64,000 bases of DNA from Salinibacterium sp. ZJ70 (GTDB lineage Bacteria; Actinomycetota; Actinomycetes; Actinomycetales; Microbacteriaceae): contig NZ_CP061770.1 in NCBI RefSeq assembly GCF_011751865.2, positions 2,780,937 through 2,844,936 of the forward strand, written 5' to 3'. Shown here one piece after another: positions 32,317-40,653 of this stretch (the first letter of the stretch is position 1; every line of letters starts with the position of its first letter). The position numbers and the translations under genes were made by a program. Under the pieces are notes generated by a model. The model worked only from the letters and a program-made list of their open reading frames with translations. It was not told the origin of the DNA and did not search any database.

Positions 32317-32994
32317 ATGACCGAGACCGCGCCCGCGCTTCTCGCCGAGCTCGCCGAGCTCGAAGACCCGCGGATGCGCGCGGTCAACGAGCGGCACGGC
32401 GACGACCACGGCGTGAACCTCAGCGCCCTGCGCGGCATCGCGAAGCGCGTGAAGCGCAACCCGGAGCTCGCCCGCGAGCTGTGGGCGACGGATGACACAG
32501 CTGCGCGACTGCTCGGCATCCTGCTCACGACCCCGCGCGACTGGAGCGTCGAGGAGCTCGACGCGATGCTGCGCGAGGCGCGCGCCCTCAAGGTGCTCGA
32601 CTGGGTCACCAACTACCTCGCGATGAAGCACAAGGAGGCCGACCGCCTGCGGGAGCTGTGGCTCGGAGATCCGGCCGACGAGGTCGCCGCCGCTGGCTGG
32701 GAGCTCACCGCCGATCGCGTGCAGCGCTCACCCGACGGCCTCGACCTCGACGCGCTGCTCGACACGATCGAAGCCGAGATGGCCTCAGTCCCCAGCCGCA
32801 CCCAGTGGTCGATGAACAAGACACTCGCCTACCTCGGCATCCACCATCCGCAGCTGCGCGAGCGAGCGCTCGCGATCGGAGAGCGCCTCGAGGTGCTCAA
32901 GGACTACCCCACTCCCCCGAACTGCACCTCTCCCTACGCTCCCGCGTGGATCGGCGAGATCGTCGGGCGGATGGACGCGAGCGAGGCCCGTTAG
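32317..32994 (+). CDS. DNA alkylation repair protein (AlkD-like HEAT repeats)
   Basis: 225 residues from ATG 32317. Helical-repeat protein: VNLSALRGIAKRVKRNPELARELWATDDTAARL contains the AlkD signature for DNA handling, followed by ALKVLDWVTNYLAMKHK, AAAGWELTADRVQR and QWSMNKTLAYLGIHHPQL. AlkD family members remove bulky or charged N3/N7 alkyl purines as glycosylases, or are catalytically inert relatives. The catalytic trio (W, D, W) is plausibly partly present but cannot be assigned by eye. Divergent from the ribosomal operon; followed after nine bases by a small hypothetical gene. Confidence 0.83.
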   Translation: MTETAPALLAELAELEDPRMRAVNERHGDDHGVNLSALRGIAKRVKRNPELARELWATDDTAARLLGILLTTPRDWSVEELDAMLREARALKVLDWVTNYLAMKHKEADRLRELWLGDPADEVAAAGWELTADRVQRSPDGLDLDALLDTIEAEMASVPSRTQWSMNKTLAYLGIHHPQLRERALAIGERLEVLKDYPTPPNCTSPYAPAWIGEIVGRMDASEAR

Positions 32995-33003
32995 CCTGGC
33001 GGG

Positions 33004-33351
33004 ATGGCCCCCCAGTCCCCCATCCTCGCCGCCGAGCGCCGCCTCCACGCAGCGGAGCACGGCTCCGACGAGCTGCCCGCCCCGACCGCGTCGGCGACCG
33101 CGCACGCCCTGTCGGACGCCCTTGCGGCGGGAGAGCTCGACGACCACGTCGATGCGCTTCGCACCTACGCCGCCGAGCGCGAAGGCGCCTCGCTCACCGA
33201 GGACGGCCATCTGCTCACGCTCACCGTCAGCGACGGCGAGGTGCTCGTGGAGCTCGGCGACGAACGCCGGATCGGGCGCCTCGCGTTCACGATGACGCCC
33301 GTCGATCTGCCGCATCGCGGATTCTGGGCGCGGCTCTTCCGCCGGGGCTGA
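33004..33351 (+). CDS. Small acidic hypothetical protein
   Basis: 115 residues: an alpha-helical acidic half (AERRLHAAEHGSDELPAPTA, HALSDALAAGELDDHVDALR) and a short beta half (LLTLTVSDGEVLVELGDERR) ending in an aromatic-basic tail FWARLFRRG that may touch the membrane. No family recognised. Nine bases behind alkD, probably co-transcribed, and converging on zur. Confidence 0.55.
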   Translation: MAPQSPILAAERRLHAAEHGSDELPAPTASATAHALSDALAAGELDDHVDALRTYAAEREGASLTEDGHLLTLTVSDGEVLVELGDERRIGRLAFTMTPVDLPHRGFWARLFRRG

Positions 33352-33364
33352 CCGATCCGGCAGG

Positions 33365-33748
33365 TCAGTTCGCGCTGCAGGCGGGGCAGAGCCCGAACAC
33401 GTCGACGACGTGGTGCGGGTCGGTGAAGCCATGCTCGGCCGCCACCTGGCGCGCCCACGCCTCCACCGGATCCGCGGTGATCTCGATCGTCGCCCCGCAG
33501 TTGCGGCAGATGAGGTGGTGGTGGTGGCTGCCCGGCGTGCACGCACGGTAGAGGCTCTCGCCATCCTGCTGCAGCGAATCCGCGTCGCCCTCCTCCGCGA
33601 GGTCCGCGAGCGCGCGGTAGACGGTCGCGAGACCCACCTCGGAGCCGGTGCCGCGCAGCGAGGCGTGCAGGGCCTGAGCAGACACGAAGCCCTCGGTCCG
33701 CCCGAGCGCTTCGCGCACCGCCTCGCGCTGCCAGGTGTTCCGCTTCAC
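33365..33748 (-). CDS. zur: Fur-family zinc uptake regulator
   Basis: 127 residues from GTG 33748 (GTGA overlap with znuB). Winged helix: NTWQREAVREALGRTEGFVS and LHASLRGTGSEVGLATVYRAL. The dimerisation domain has structural zinc cysteines C81-C84 and C121-C124, and the regulatory-site histidine run at 75-78 (HHHH) with H112/H113. Location in the znu operon argues for Zur rather than Fur or PerR. With zinc bound it should repress at the 15-bp palindrome in front of znuC, forming an autoregulated operon. Confidence 0.9.
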   Translation of the reverse strand: MKRNTWQREAVREALGRTEGFVSAQALHASLRGTGSEVGLATVYRALADLAEEGDADSLQQDGESLYRACTPGSHHHHLICRNCGATIEITADPVEAWARQVAAEHGFTDPHHVVDVFGLCPACSAN

Positions 33749-34614
33749 GCCATCGCCTCCTTCGCCCCCAGGGTACGACGGTCCCGGCGCCGGCGCCCGG
33801 CGAGGGCGCACACCCCCCAGATGAGGAACGAGATCGTCGTCACGTAGGGGCTGATGGGCACGCTCGAGCCGAGCGCCAGCAGGATGCCGCCGACGAGCGC
33901 GATGAGCGCGAACGCCATCGACAGCAGCGGCACGACGACGGGCGAGCTCGAGATCCGCAGCGCCGCGGCGGCGGGTGTCACGAGGATCGCGAGCACGAGC
34001 AGCGCCCCGACGATCTGGATGCTCGCCGCCACGGCGAGGCCGAGCAGCAGCATGAAGACGATCGAGATCGTGCGCACCGGGATGCCGCGAGCAAGCGCGA
34101 CCTCGGGGTCGAGGCTCGCGAAGCTCAGCGGACGCCACATCACAAGCAGCCCCAGCACCACGATCCCGCAGACGACGGCGAGCGCGGTGAGCTTCGGGTC
34201 GTCGACGGCCACGATCTGCCCGGTGAGCAATCCGAATTTCGACGAGGCGCGGCCGGGGTAGAGCGCGAGGAACAGGATGCCGAGGCCGAGGCCGAACGGC
34301 ATGAGGACCGCGGTGATCGAGTTGCGGTCGCGTGCACGCGAACCGAGCAGGCCGATGATGAGCGCCGCGAGCACCGATCCGATGACGGATCCCTCGACGA
34401 CGCCGATGCCGAACAGCAGGCCCGCCGCGGCGCCGGCGAACGACAGCTCGCTGATGCCGTGAACGGCGAAGGCGAGATCGCGCGTCATCACGAAGACGCC
34501 GATGAGGCCGCCCGCGATGCCGAGCACCGCGCCAGCGATGATCGAGTTCTGCAGCAGCACGAGCAGCGCGCCGTAGTCGCTGAAGTCGAAGAGCGCACTC
34601 CACCAGTCGGTCAT
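33745..34614 (-). CDS. znuB: Zinc/manganese ABC transporter permease (ZnuB type)
   Basis: 289 residues from ATG 34614 (ATGA overlap with znuC). ABC-3 family permease with about eight helices: SIIAGAVLGIAGGLIGVFVM, RDLAFAVHGISELSFAGAAAG (the H..E..F motif), IGLLGSRARDRNSITAVLMP and ASIQIVGALLVLAILVTPAA. It forms the membrane channel for the metal handed over by a ZnuA-type binding protein, which is not encoded nearby. Confidence 0.92.
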   Translation of the reverse strand: MTDWWSALFDFSDYGALLVLLQNSIIAGAVLGIAGGLIGVFVMTRDLAFAVHGISELSFAGAAAGLLFGIGVVEGSVIGSVLAALIIGLLGSRARDRNSITAVLMPFGLGLGILFLALYPGRASSKFGLLTGQIVAVDDPKLTALAVVCGIVVLGLLVMWRPLSFASLDPEVALARGIPVRTISIVFMLLLGLAVAASIQIVGALLVLAILVTPAAAALRISSSPVVVPLLSMAFALIALVGGILLALGSSVPISPYVTTISFLIWGVCALAGRRRRDRRTLGAKEAMA

Positions 34615-35420
34615 GCCGCGCTCCCGTGGTCGTGCTCGTGGTCGTGGTGCGGGTGGTCGGGTGCCCCGACGATGACGACCCGGCCGTGGGTGCGGATCAC
34701 GTCGACGGGCGCCTGGTAGAGCTCGCTCAGCACCTCGGAGGTGAGCACCTCGTCCGGGGATCCGATGCGGAAGCGTCCGCCCGCCAGGTAGAGCACGCGA
34801 TCCACGAAGCCCAGCACGGGGTTCACGTCGTGGGTCACGAACATGACGCCGAAGCCGCGCTCGCGCCGGTGACGATCGATGAGCTCGCTCACGTTGCGCT
34901 GCGCGCGAAGGTCGAGAGACCCGAGCGGCTCGTCGCACAGCATGAGGCGCGGATCGCCCGCGAGCGCCTGGCCGACGCGCAGCCTCTGCTGTTCGCCGCC
35001 GGAGAGCAGCGCGACGGGAACGCGCGCGTAGTGTCGGGCACCCACCGCGTCGAGCAGGGCGTCGACCTGGGCGTTGCGCGCGCGACTCGGCAGGCCCGTG
35101 CCCCAGCGGTGTCCGTCGATGCCGAGCCGCACGAGGTCGCGGCCGCGGATGCGCATCGCCGGATCCTGCCCGCGCTGCTGTGGGATGTAGCCGATGCGGC
35201 GGTTGCCGCGGCGCACCGGCTCGCCTTCGAAGCGGATCTCGCCCGCGCTCAGGGCGTGCTGGCCGAGGATCGCACGCAGCAGGCTCGTCTTGCCGGATCC
35301 GTTCGATCCGAGCACGGCGATGAATTCGCCGGGCATCACGTCGAGGTCGAGCTTCGACCACAGCGTGCGCGCGCCGAGGGTCAGTTGCGCGTCGCGCACA
35401 CTGAGCACCGGTTCCGTCAC
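34611..35420 (-). CDS. znuC: Zinc/manganese ABC transporter ATP-binding protein (ZnuC type)
   Basis: 269 residues. Walker A LGSNGSGKTSLL (about 36-47), Q-loop GYIPQQRGQD, signature LLSGGEQQRLRVGQAL, Walker B LMLCDEPLGSLD, H-loop VMFVTHDVN. The C-terminus ends in a histidine/aspartate cluster (PDHPHHDHEHDHG), a likely zinc-sensing or buffering tail that supports zinc as substrate. First gene of the znuC-znuB-zur operon; all junctions are 4-base overlaps. Confidence 0.93.
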   Translation of the reverse strand: MTEPVLSVRDAQLTLGARTLWSKLDLDVMPGEFIAVLGSNGSGKTSLLRAILGQHALSAGEIRFEGEPVRRGNRRIGYIPQQRGQDPAMRIRGRDLVRLGIDGHRWGTGLPSRARNAQVDALLDAVGARHYARVPVALLSGGEQQRLRVGQALAGDPRLMLCDEPLGSLDLRAQRNVSELIDRHRRERGFGVMFVTHDVNPVLGFVDRVLYLAGGRFRIGSPDEVLTSEVLSELYQAPVDVIRTHGRVVIVGAPDHPHHDHEHDHGSAA

Positions 35421-35435
35421 ATCCGGAACTCTACC

Positions 35436-35450
35436 TGAGAACGGTTCTCA
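35436..35450 (-). promoter_or_regulatory. Zur box in front of znuC
   Basis: TGAGAACGGTTCTCA, a perfect 7-1-7 palindrome 15 bases upstream of the znuC ATG, close to the actinobacterial Zur consensus (TGAAAATGATTTTCA-like). It is expected to block transcription of znuC-znuB-zur when zinc is sufficient. Confidence 0.8.
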
Positions 35451-35479
35451 CTCGCACGGCCCCGCCCCGCTCCCCGTAC

Positions 35480-35537
35480 TGAGGTGTCACTTTGTGCCGC
35501 TGCGGCCGCGCCGGATGCGGCACAAAGTGACACCTCA
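35480..35537. repeat. Perfect 21-bp inverted repeat with 16-base spacer
   Basis: The arm at 35480-35500 (core GAGGTGTCACTTTGTGCC) is repeated exactly, inverted, at 35517-35537. The spacer 35501-35516 is GC-rich. The element sits between the end of the E2 gene and the Zur box. It has no T tract, so it is not a standard terminator; it may be a dispersed stem-loop repeat, an mRNA end structure or a protein-binding site. Confidence 0.8.
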
Positions 35538-35598
35538 GGGAGGCAGAGCTGGCGGTGGGCGTGCGTGCGAGTGCGTGCGAGTGCGGACGCGCGATGGC

Positions 35599-36945
35599 TC
35601 AGTCCAGAAGGAGCGCCGGCTCCTCGAGGATGCTCGCGACATCGGCGGTGAAGCGGCTCGCCACATCGCCGTCGACCACGCGGTGATCGAAGCTCGCACC
35701 GACGGTCGTGACCCACGCGGGGCGCACCTCGCCGTCCACCACCCACGGCTTCTGCTTGATCGCGCCGAGCGCGACGATCGCGACCTCGCCCGGGTTGAGG
35801 ATCGGGGTTCCCGTGTCCATCCCGAACGATCCGAGGTTCGTGATCGTGATCGTGCCGTTCGACATGTCCGCCGGCTGCGTCTTGCCCTCGCGCGCGACGA
35901 GCGTCAGCTGCTCGAGTGACTGCGCGAGCTCGAGCATGCTGAGGTTCTGCGCATCCTTGACGTTCGGAACGATGAGGCCGCGCGGCGTCGCCGCGGCGAT
36001 GCCGAGGTTCACATAGTGACGGATGATGATCTCCTCATCCGTCCACGTCGAGTTGACGGTGGGGTTGCGGCGCACCGCCCAGATGATGGCCTTCGCCATC
36101 ACGAGCAGCGGGCTCACACGCACACCCGCGAAGTCGGGCGAGGCCTTGAGGCGCTTCACGAACTCCATCGTGCGGGTCGCGTTGACGTCGGTGAACACCG
36201 AGACATGCGGAGCCGTGAACGCGGACGCGACCATCGCCTGGGCGGTCGCCTTGCGCACGCCCTTCACGGGGACGCGCTCTTCGCGTTCGACAGGCCAGGC
36301 CGGCGTCTCGATGTTGCGGAAGACGCTCGCCTGCTGCGCCTGACGGATGACGTCGTCGCGCAGCACCTCGCCACCGGGGCCCGTCGCGGTGACCTGGCGC
36401 AGGTCGACGTCGAGATCCTTCGCGAGCTTGCGGATCGGCGGCTTCGCGATCACGGGCGCCGACGAGCGGGCAACAACACGCGCCGGGGTATGAGGCCGCG
36501 CACCGCCGACGCCCGGTACCTCGACGGCAGGGCCGGGACGACGACGACGGGTCGGCGCGTGGCCGCCCTTCGAGCCGTAGCCCACGAGCACCGCACCCGA
36601 ACCGGAATCGCTCGAGTCGTCGCGAGGGGCCATCGCGGCGGGGTTGGCGATCTGGCCGAGCGACTCCGAATCGTTCGCAGGCGCCTGCAGCTCGATCGTG
36701 CCACCCGAGGAATCGACGCGGATGATGGGCGAACCCACCTCGACCGTCGCACCCTCCTCGGCCAGCAGCTCCGTCACGACACCAGCGAACGGGCTCGGCA
36801 GTTCGACGAGCGACTTCGCGGTCTCGATCTCGACGAGCACCTGGTTGACGGTGACCGTGTCGCCCGGCTTGACCTTCCAGGCGACGATCTCCGCCTCCGT
36901 GAGGCCTTCTCCGACATCCGGAAGTGGGAACTCAGCGTGTGCCAC
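35599..36945 (-). CDS. bkdC: 2-oxoacid dehydrogenase E2 (branched-chain dihydrolipoyl acyltransferase)
   Basis: 448 residues. One lipoyl domain (1-78; lipoylated K44 in [12 protein letters not shown]), an Ala/Arg-rich linker, the E3/E1-binding PSBD ([20 protein letters not shown], about 170-190) and the CoA acyltransferase domain with the catalytic [15 protein letters not shown]. Together with E1alpha/beta upstream it oxidatively decarboxylates branched-chain 2-oxo acids to acyl-CoA primers for iso/anteiso fatty acids. E3 (lipoamide dehydrogenase) is not encoded in this window. It lies 20 bases behind the E1beta gene. Confidence 0.93.
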   Translation of the reverse strand: MAHAEFPLPDVGEGLTEAEIVAWKVKPGDTVTVNQVLVEIETAKSLVELPSPFAGVVTELLAEEGATVEVGSPIIRVDSSGGTIELQAPANDSESLGQIANPAAMAPRDDSSDSGSGAVLVGYGSKGGHAPTRRRRPGPAVEVPGVGGARPHTPARVVARSSAPVIAKPPIRKLAKDLDVDLRQVTATGPGGEVLRDDVIRQAQQASVFRNIETPAWPVEREERVPVKGVRKATAQAMVASAFTAPHVSVFTDVNATRTMEFVKRLKASPDFAGVRVSPLLVMAKAIIWAVRRNPTVNSTWTDEEIIIRHYVNLGIAAATPRGLIVPNVKDAQNLSMLELAQSLEQLTLVAREGKTQPADMSNGTITITNLGSFGMDTGTPILNPGEVAIVALGAIKQKPWVVDGEVRPAWVTTVGASFDHRVVDGDVASRFTADVASILEEPALLLD

Positions 36946-36965
36946 GGGGACTCCTTCGTGGTTCG

Positions 36966-37946
36966 TCAGTACGCGAGCGAGCGGTCAACCGCTTCGAGGA
37001 TGCGATCGACATCGGGAAGATAGTGACCCTCGAGTTTGGCAGGAGGGAAGGGGGTGTCGAAACCGGAGACCCGCATCACGGGCGCCTCGAGCGAATAGAA
37101 CGCCCGCTCGGCGACCGTCGCGGCGATCTCGGATCCGACGGAGACGTTGCCAGGCGCCTCCTGTGCGACGACGAGCCGGCCGGTCTTCTGCACCGACTCG
37201 AGGATGGGACGGTAGTCGATGGGCGAGAGGGAGCGCAGATCGATGACCTCGACGCTCGTGCCCTCGCTCTCGGCGACCTCGGCCACCTGCAGCAGCTGCG
37301 CGACCATGGCGCCATGACCCACGAGGGTCACCTGCTCGCCCGAACGCACCACACGGCTCTGGTGCAGCTGCGCGGGCACGCCGTCGTCGGCGACCTCGCC
37401 CTTGTTCCAGTAGCGGCTCTTCGGCTCGAAGAACATCACCGGGTCGTTCGACTGGATCGCCTGCTGGATCATCCAGTACGCGTCGTTGCTCGTCGCCGGG
37501 CTCACGATGCGCAGACCCGGGGTGTGCGCGAAGTACGCCTCGGGGCTCTCCTGGTGGTGCTCGACGGCGCCGATGTGGCCTCCGTAGGGCACCCGGATGA
37601 CGATCGGGAAGCTCTGGTGGCCTTCGTTGCGGTAGGTGAGCTTGGCGAGCTGGGTGGTGATCTGGTCGAAGCCGGGGAAGATGAACCCGTCGAACTGGAT
37701 CTCGCACACCGGACGGTAGCCGCGCATCGCGAGGCCGATGGCCGTGCCGATGATGCCCGACTCGGCGAGCGGGGTGTCGAGCACGCGTGAGGTGCCGAAC
37801 TCGCTCTGCAGGCCCTCGGTCACGCGGAAGACGCCGCCGAGGGTGCCGATGTCCTCACCCATGAGGATGACGCGGTCGTCGGCGGCCATCGCCGCGCGGA
37901 GGCCCTCGTTGATGGCCTTAGCCATGGGGAGCATGTGCTCGGTCAC
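36966..37946 (-). CDS. bkdB: 2-oxoacid dehydrogenase E1 beta subunit
   Basis: 326 residues. Transketolase-type pyrimidine-binding domain: [19 protein letters not shown] (catalytic Glu), [60 protein letters not shown]. The C-terminal domain carries [12 protein letters not shown] and [11 protein letters not shown]. It pairs with E1alpha to form the thiamine-diphosphate site. Its start overlaps the E1alpha stop by four bases. Confidence 0.94.
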   Translation of the reverse strand: MTEHMLPMAKAINEGLRAAMAADDRVILMGEDIGTLGGVFRVTEGLQSEFGTSRVLDTPLAESGIIGTAIGLAMRGYRPVCEIQFDGFIFPGFDQITTQLAKLTYRNEGHQSFPIVIRVPYGGHIGAVEHHQESPEAYFAHTPGLRIVSPATSNDAYWMIQQAIQSNDPVMFFEPKSRYWNKGEVADDGVPAQLHQSRVVRSGEQVTLVGHGAMVAQLLQVAEVAESEGTSVEVIDLRSLSPIDYRPILESVQKTGRLVVAQEAPGNVSVGSEIAATVAERAFYSLEAPVMRVSGFDTPFPPAKLEGHYLPDVDRILEAVDRSLAY

Positions 37947-39061
37947 TCGGCACCTCCTTCGAACCCGGCGAGATAGGCGTCGTTCCAGGCCGCCTGCTCC
38001 TCGACCAGCGCATGGGGCTCGCTGTACACGTTGCTGAACATCTTGCTCACGGGCGGCGGCTCGAGCGCGAGGATCTTCGAGCGGATGCCGGACGCGAGGT
38101 CCTCAGCTTCGGTGGCGACCTCGTGGAAGAAGTCGTCACCTTCGCCGAGGGAGCGCAGGTACGTCTCGAAGCGCGCGATCGGGTCGCGGTCCCGCCACAC
38201 CGCCTGCTCGGCGTCGGTGCGGTACTTCGTGGGGTCGTCGCTGGAGGTGTGCGCGCCCATGCGGTAGGTGAGCGCCTCGATGAAGTGGGGGCCGGCTCCG
38301 CGGCGCGCGGCGTCGAGTCCGGCCGAGCTCACCGCGTAGCTGGCGAGCACATCGTTGCCGTCGATCTGCACCGACGGAATGCCGAATCCGGCGGCGCGCA
38401 GGTACAGGGGCGTGCGGGACTGCCGCTCGACGGGCACCGAGATCGCCCAGTGGTTGTTCTGCAGGAAGAAGACCTGGGGCGTGTGGTAGCTCGCGGCGAA
38501 CACGAACGATTCGCTCACATCGCCCTGGCTCGTGGCGCCGTCTCCGAAGTACACGAGCACGGCGGTGTCCTTCTCGACATCGCCGGTGCCGCACGCTCCG
38601 TCGAGCTGCACGCCCATCGCGTAGCCGGTGGCGTGCAGCGCCTGCGATCCGATGACGAGCGTGTACAGGTGGAAGTTGCCCGTCTCGAGCGGGTCCCATC
38701 CGCCGTGGCTCTGGCCACGGAGGAGCTCGAGGATGCGCATGAGGTCGAGGCCGCGGATGCGTCCCACGACGTGCTCGCGATACGACGGGAAGATGTGGTC
38801 CTGGGGGCGCGCCGCGAACGCAGAGCCGACCTGCGCGGCCTCCTGGCCGAGGCTCGGCACCCAGAGCGCGAGCTGACCCTGACGCTGCAGGTTGCCGGCC
38901 TCGATGTCGAAGCGGCGCATGACGACCATCTGGCGGTGGAACTCGCGCAGCTGCTCGTCATCCAGCGCGCGGACGAGCGGGAGGTAGGGGGCGTTGGCGT
39001 CGTTCTCGAGGAGGGTGCCCTGCGGCGAGAGCAGTTGGATCGTCGCCTCGGTGTAAGACAT
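37943..39061 (-). CDS. bkdA: 2-oxoacid dehydrogenase E1 alpha subunit
   Basis: 372 residues from ATG 39061 (a GTG three codons earlier is possible; neither has a strong ribosome-binding site). Thiamine-diphosphate motif VYFGDGATSQGDVSESFVFA ending in QNNHWAISVPVERQS. PSYREHVVGRIRGLD and the phosphorylation-loop-like YRMGAHTSSDDPTKYRT are typical of branched-chain E1alpha. First gene of the bkd row, 36 bases behind the aminotransferase gene. Confidence 0.93.
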   Translation of the reverse strand: MSYTEATIQLLSPQGTLLENDANAPYLPLVRALDDEQLREFHRQMVVMRRFDIEAGNLQRQGQLALWVPSLGQEAAQVGSAFAARPQDHIFPSYREHVVGRIRGLDLMRILELLRGQSHGGWDPLETGNFHLYTLVIGSQALHATGYAMGVQLDGACGTGDVEKDTAVLVYFGDGATSQGDVSESFVFAASYHTPQVFFLQNNHWAISVPVERQSRTPLYLRAAGFGIPSVQIDGNDVLASYAVSSAGLDAARRGAGPHFIEALTYRMGAHTSSDDPTKYRTDAEQAVWRDRDPIARFETYLRSLGEGDDFFHEVATEAEDLASGIRSKILALEPPPVSKMFSNVYSEPHALVEEQAAWNDAYLAGFEGGAE

Positions 39062-39097
39062 GGTGACCACACTAACCGTGGCTGTATTCCGGGCAGG

Positions 39098-40153
39098 TCA
39101 GCGGATGCCGACAATCACTTCCGTCGCCTGCAGGAGCTTCGCCACAGACTCCTCGGGTCCGATGGAGATGCGAACCCCCTCCCCGGGGAACACGCGGGCC
39201 ACGATTCCGTGGGCTTCCAGGGTCTCGGCGGCGGATGCGGTGGCCTCGCCCGTGGGCAGCCAGATGAAGTTTCCCTGCGCTGCCGGGATGACCCAGCCCT
39301 GAGCGAGGAGAGCCGCGCGGATGCGGTCTCGGCGCTCGATGACCTCGGCGATCTGTGGTGCGTACTCGGCCTCGTTGTCGAGGGCGGCGAGTGCGGCTCG
39401 CTGCGCCTGCTCGGTGACGGACAGCGGAATCGCGGTCGATCGGCAGGCGTCCAGTATGTAGGCGGGGCCGACCGCGTAGCCGACGCGAAGACCGGCGAGA
39501 CCGTAGGCCTTCGAGAAGGTGCGCAGCACGACGAGGTTCTCGTGCTTCGCGAGCTGCGAGATGCCTTCCACCGCCGCCTCGTCGGTCACGAACTCGCGGT
39601 AGGCCTCGTCGAGCACGACGAGCACGGTCTTCGGAACGGCGGCCATGAAGCGCTCGAACGCCTCAGCGGTGACGATCGGGCCCGTGGGGTTGTTCGGGGT
39701 GCACACGAGGATCAGGCGTGTGCGGTCGGTGATGGCTGCAGCCATCGCGTCGAGGTCGTGGCTGCCGTCGGGGAGGTTCGGCACCTGCACGCTCGTCGCT
39801 CCGGGGACGGTGGCGACCGAGGGGTACGCCTCGAACGAGCGCCAGGAGTAGAGGATCTCGTCGCCGGGAGCGGCAGCCGCCTGGGCGAGCTGGTACAGGA
39901 TCGCGACGGAACCGGCCGCGACGTGCACCTCGTCGAGTCCGACGCCGAAGCGCTCCGCGAGGCGCGTGCGAAGCGCCGAGGCCGATCCGTCGGGGTACAG
40001 AGGCGTCGTGGCCTGCGCGATCGCGTCGGTCACCGCGGGGAGCGCGTCGAACGGGCTCTCGTTGCTCGACAGCTTGAACGCGTCAGCGGCCGCCGGCCGG
40101 CCCTGACGGTACGGCGGGAGCGCAGCGATCTCGGGGCGAAGGTGAACGGGCAT
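39098..40153 (-). CDS. hisC: Histidinol-phosphate/aromatic aminotransferase (HisC/Pat type)
   Basis: 351 residues. Class I/II PLP enzyme: [54 protein letters not shown] and PLP lysine K215 in [19 protein letters not shown]. HisC-like enzymes include aromatic amino acid transaminases (Pat) that sit outside his operons in actinobacteria; since no other his gene is near, the Pat-like role is favoured. Lying 36 bases before bkdA on the same strand, it may supply or remove oxo acids for the dehydrogenase complex. Divergent from the small membrane gene at 40222. Confidence 0.86.
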   Translation of the reverse strand: MPVHLRPEIAALPPYRQGRPAAADAFKLSSNESPFDALPAVTDAIAQATTPLYPDGSASALRTRLAERFGVGLDEVHVAAGSVAILYQLAQAAAAPGDEILYSWRSFEAYPSVATVPGATSVQVPNLPDGSHDLDAMAAAITDRTRLILVCTPNNPTGPIVTAEAFERFMAAVPKTVLVVLDEAYREFVTDEAAVEGISQLAKHENLVVLRTFSKAYGLAGLRVGYAVGPAYILDACRSTAIPLSVTEQAQRAALAALDNEAEYAPQIAEVIERRDRIRAALLAQGWVIPAAQGNFIWLPTGEATASAAETLEAHGIVARVFPGEGVRISIGPEESVAKLLQATEVIVGIR

Positions 40154-40221
40154 GTCCTCAGCCTACGATCCGCGGCCGTTGGTACCTGGCGGTGGGGAGC
40201 GCCCCCTGGGATGATGTCGGG

Positions 40222-40653
40222 ATGCGATTCGTCATCCGACTCCTCATCAACGCGTTCGCGCTGTGGCTCACCGTCTTCATTCTGAGCCCCCATGTCGAGG
40301 TGACGTCGTGGGACCCGGTGGCCGACGCGCTTGCCGCATCCGGCGTCGGCATCTCGTGGCCACTGTTCTGGACGTACCTGCTCGTGGCGCTCATCTTCGG
40401 CATCGTGAACGGCATCATCGGCACGGCGATCAAGATCGTCGCGTTCCCGCTGTACGTGCTGACGCTCGGCCTCATCTCGCTCATCGTGAACGGGCTGCTG
40501 TTCCTGATCGTGGCGCTCATCTCGACGGGACTCGGCTTCGGCCTCTCGGTGCAGGGCTTCTGGTGGGGCGTGCTCGGCGCGCTGCTGCTCGCGGTCATCG
40601 GGGCCCTCATCGGCATCCTGTTCCGCCCGCTCACGAAGCCCCGGAGCCAGTGA
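40222..40653 (+). CDS. Phage-holin-family-IV-like membrane protein
   Basis: 143 residues from ATG 40222. Four helices with the pattern FVIRLLINAFALWLTVFIL, WTYLLVALIFGIVNGIIG, KIVAFPLYVLTLGLISLIVNGLLF and FWWGVLGALLLAVIGALIG. The FxxLxxLTLGLFxLxINxxx motif belongs to PF04020, widespread small membrane proteins unrelated to actual phage lysis in most genomes. No phage genes nearby. Its 3' end overlaps the converging hydrolase gene by 23 bases. Confidence 0.82.
   Translation: MRFVIRLLINAFALWLTVFILSPHVEVTSWDPVADALAASGVGISWPLFWTYLLVALIFGIVNGIIGTAIKIVAFPLYVLTLGLISLIVNGLLFLIVALISTGLGFGLSVQGFWWGVLGALLLAVIGALIGILFRPLTKPRSQ

Noticed and set aside
40222..40653. Prophage signal from the holin-like protein
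   Set aside because: PF04020-type proteins are ordinary chromosomal membrane proteins and no other phage gene is nearby.
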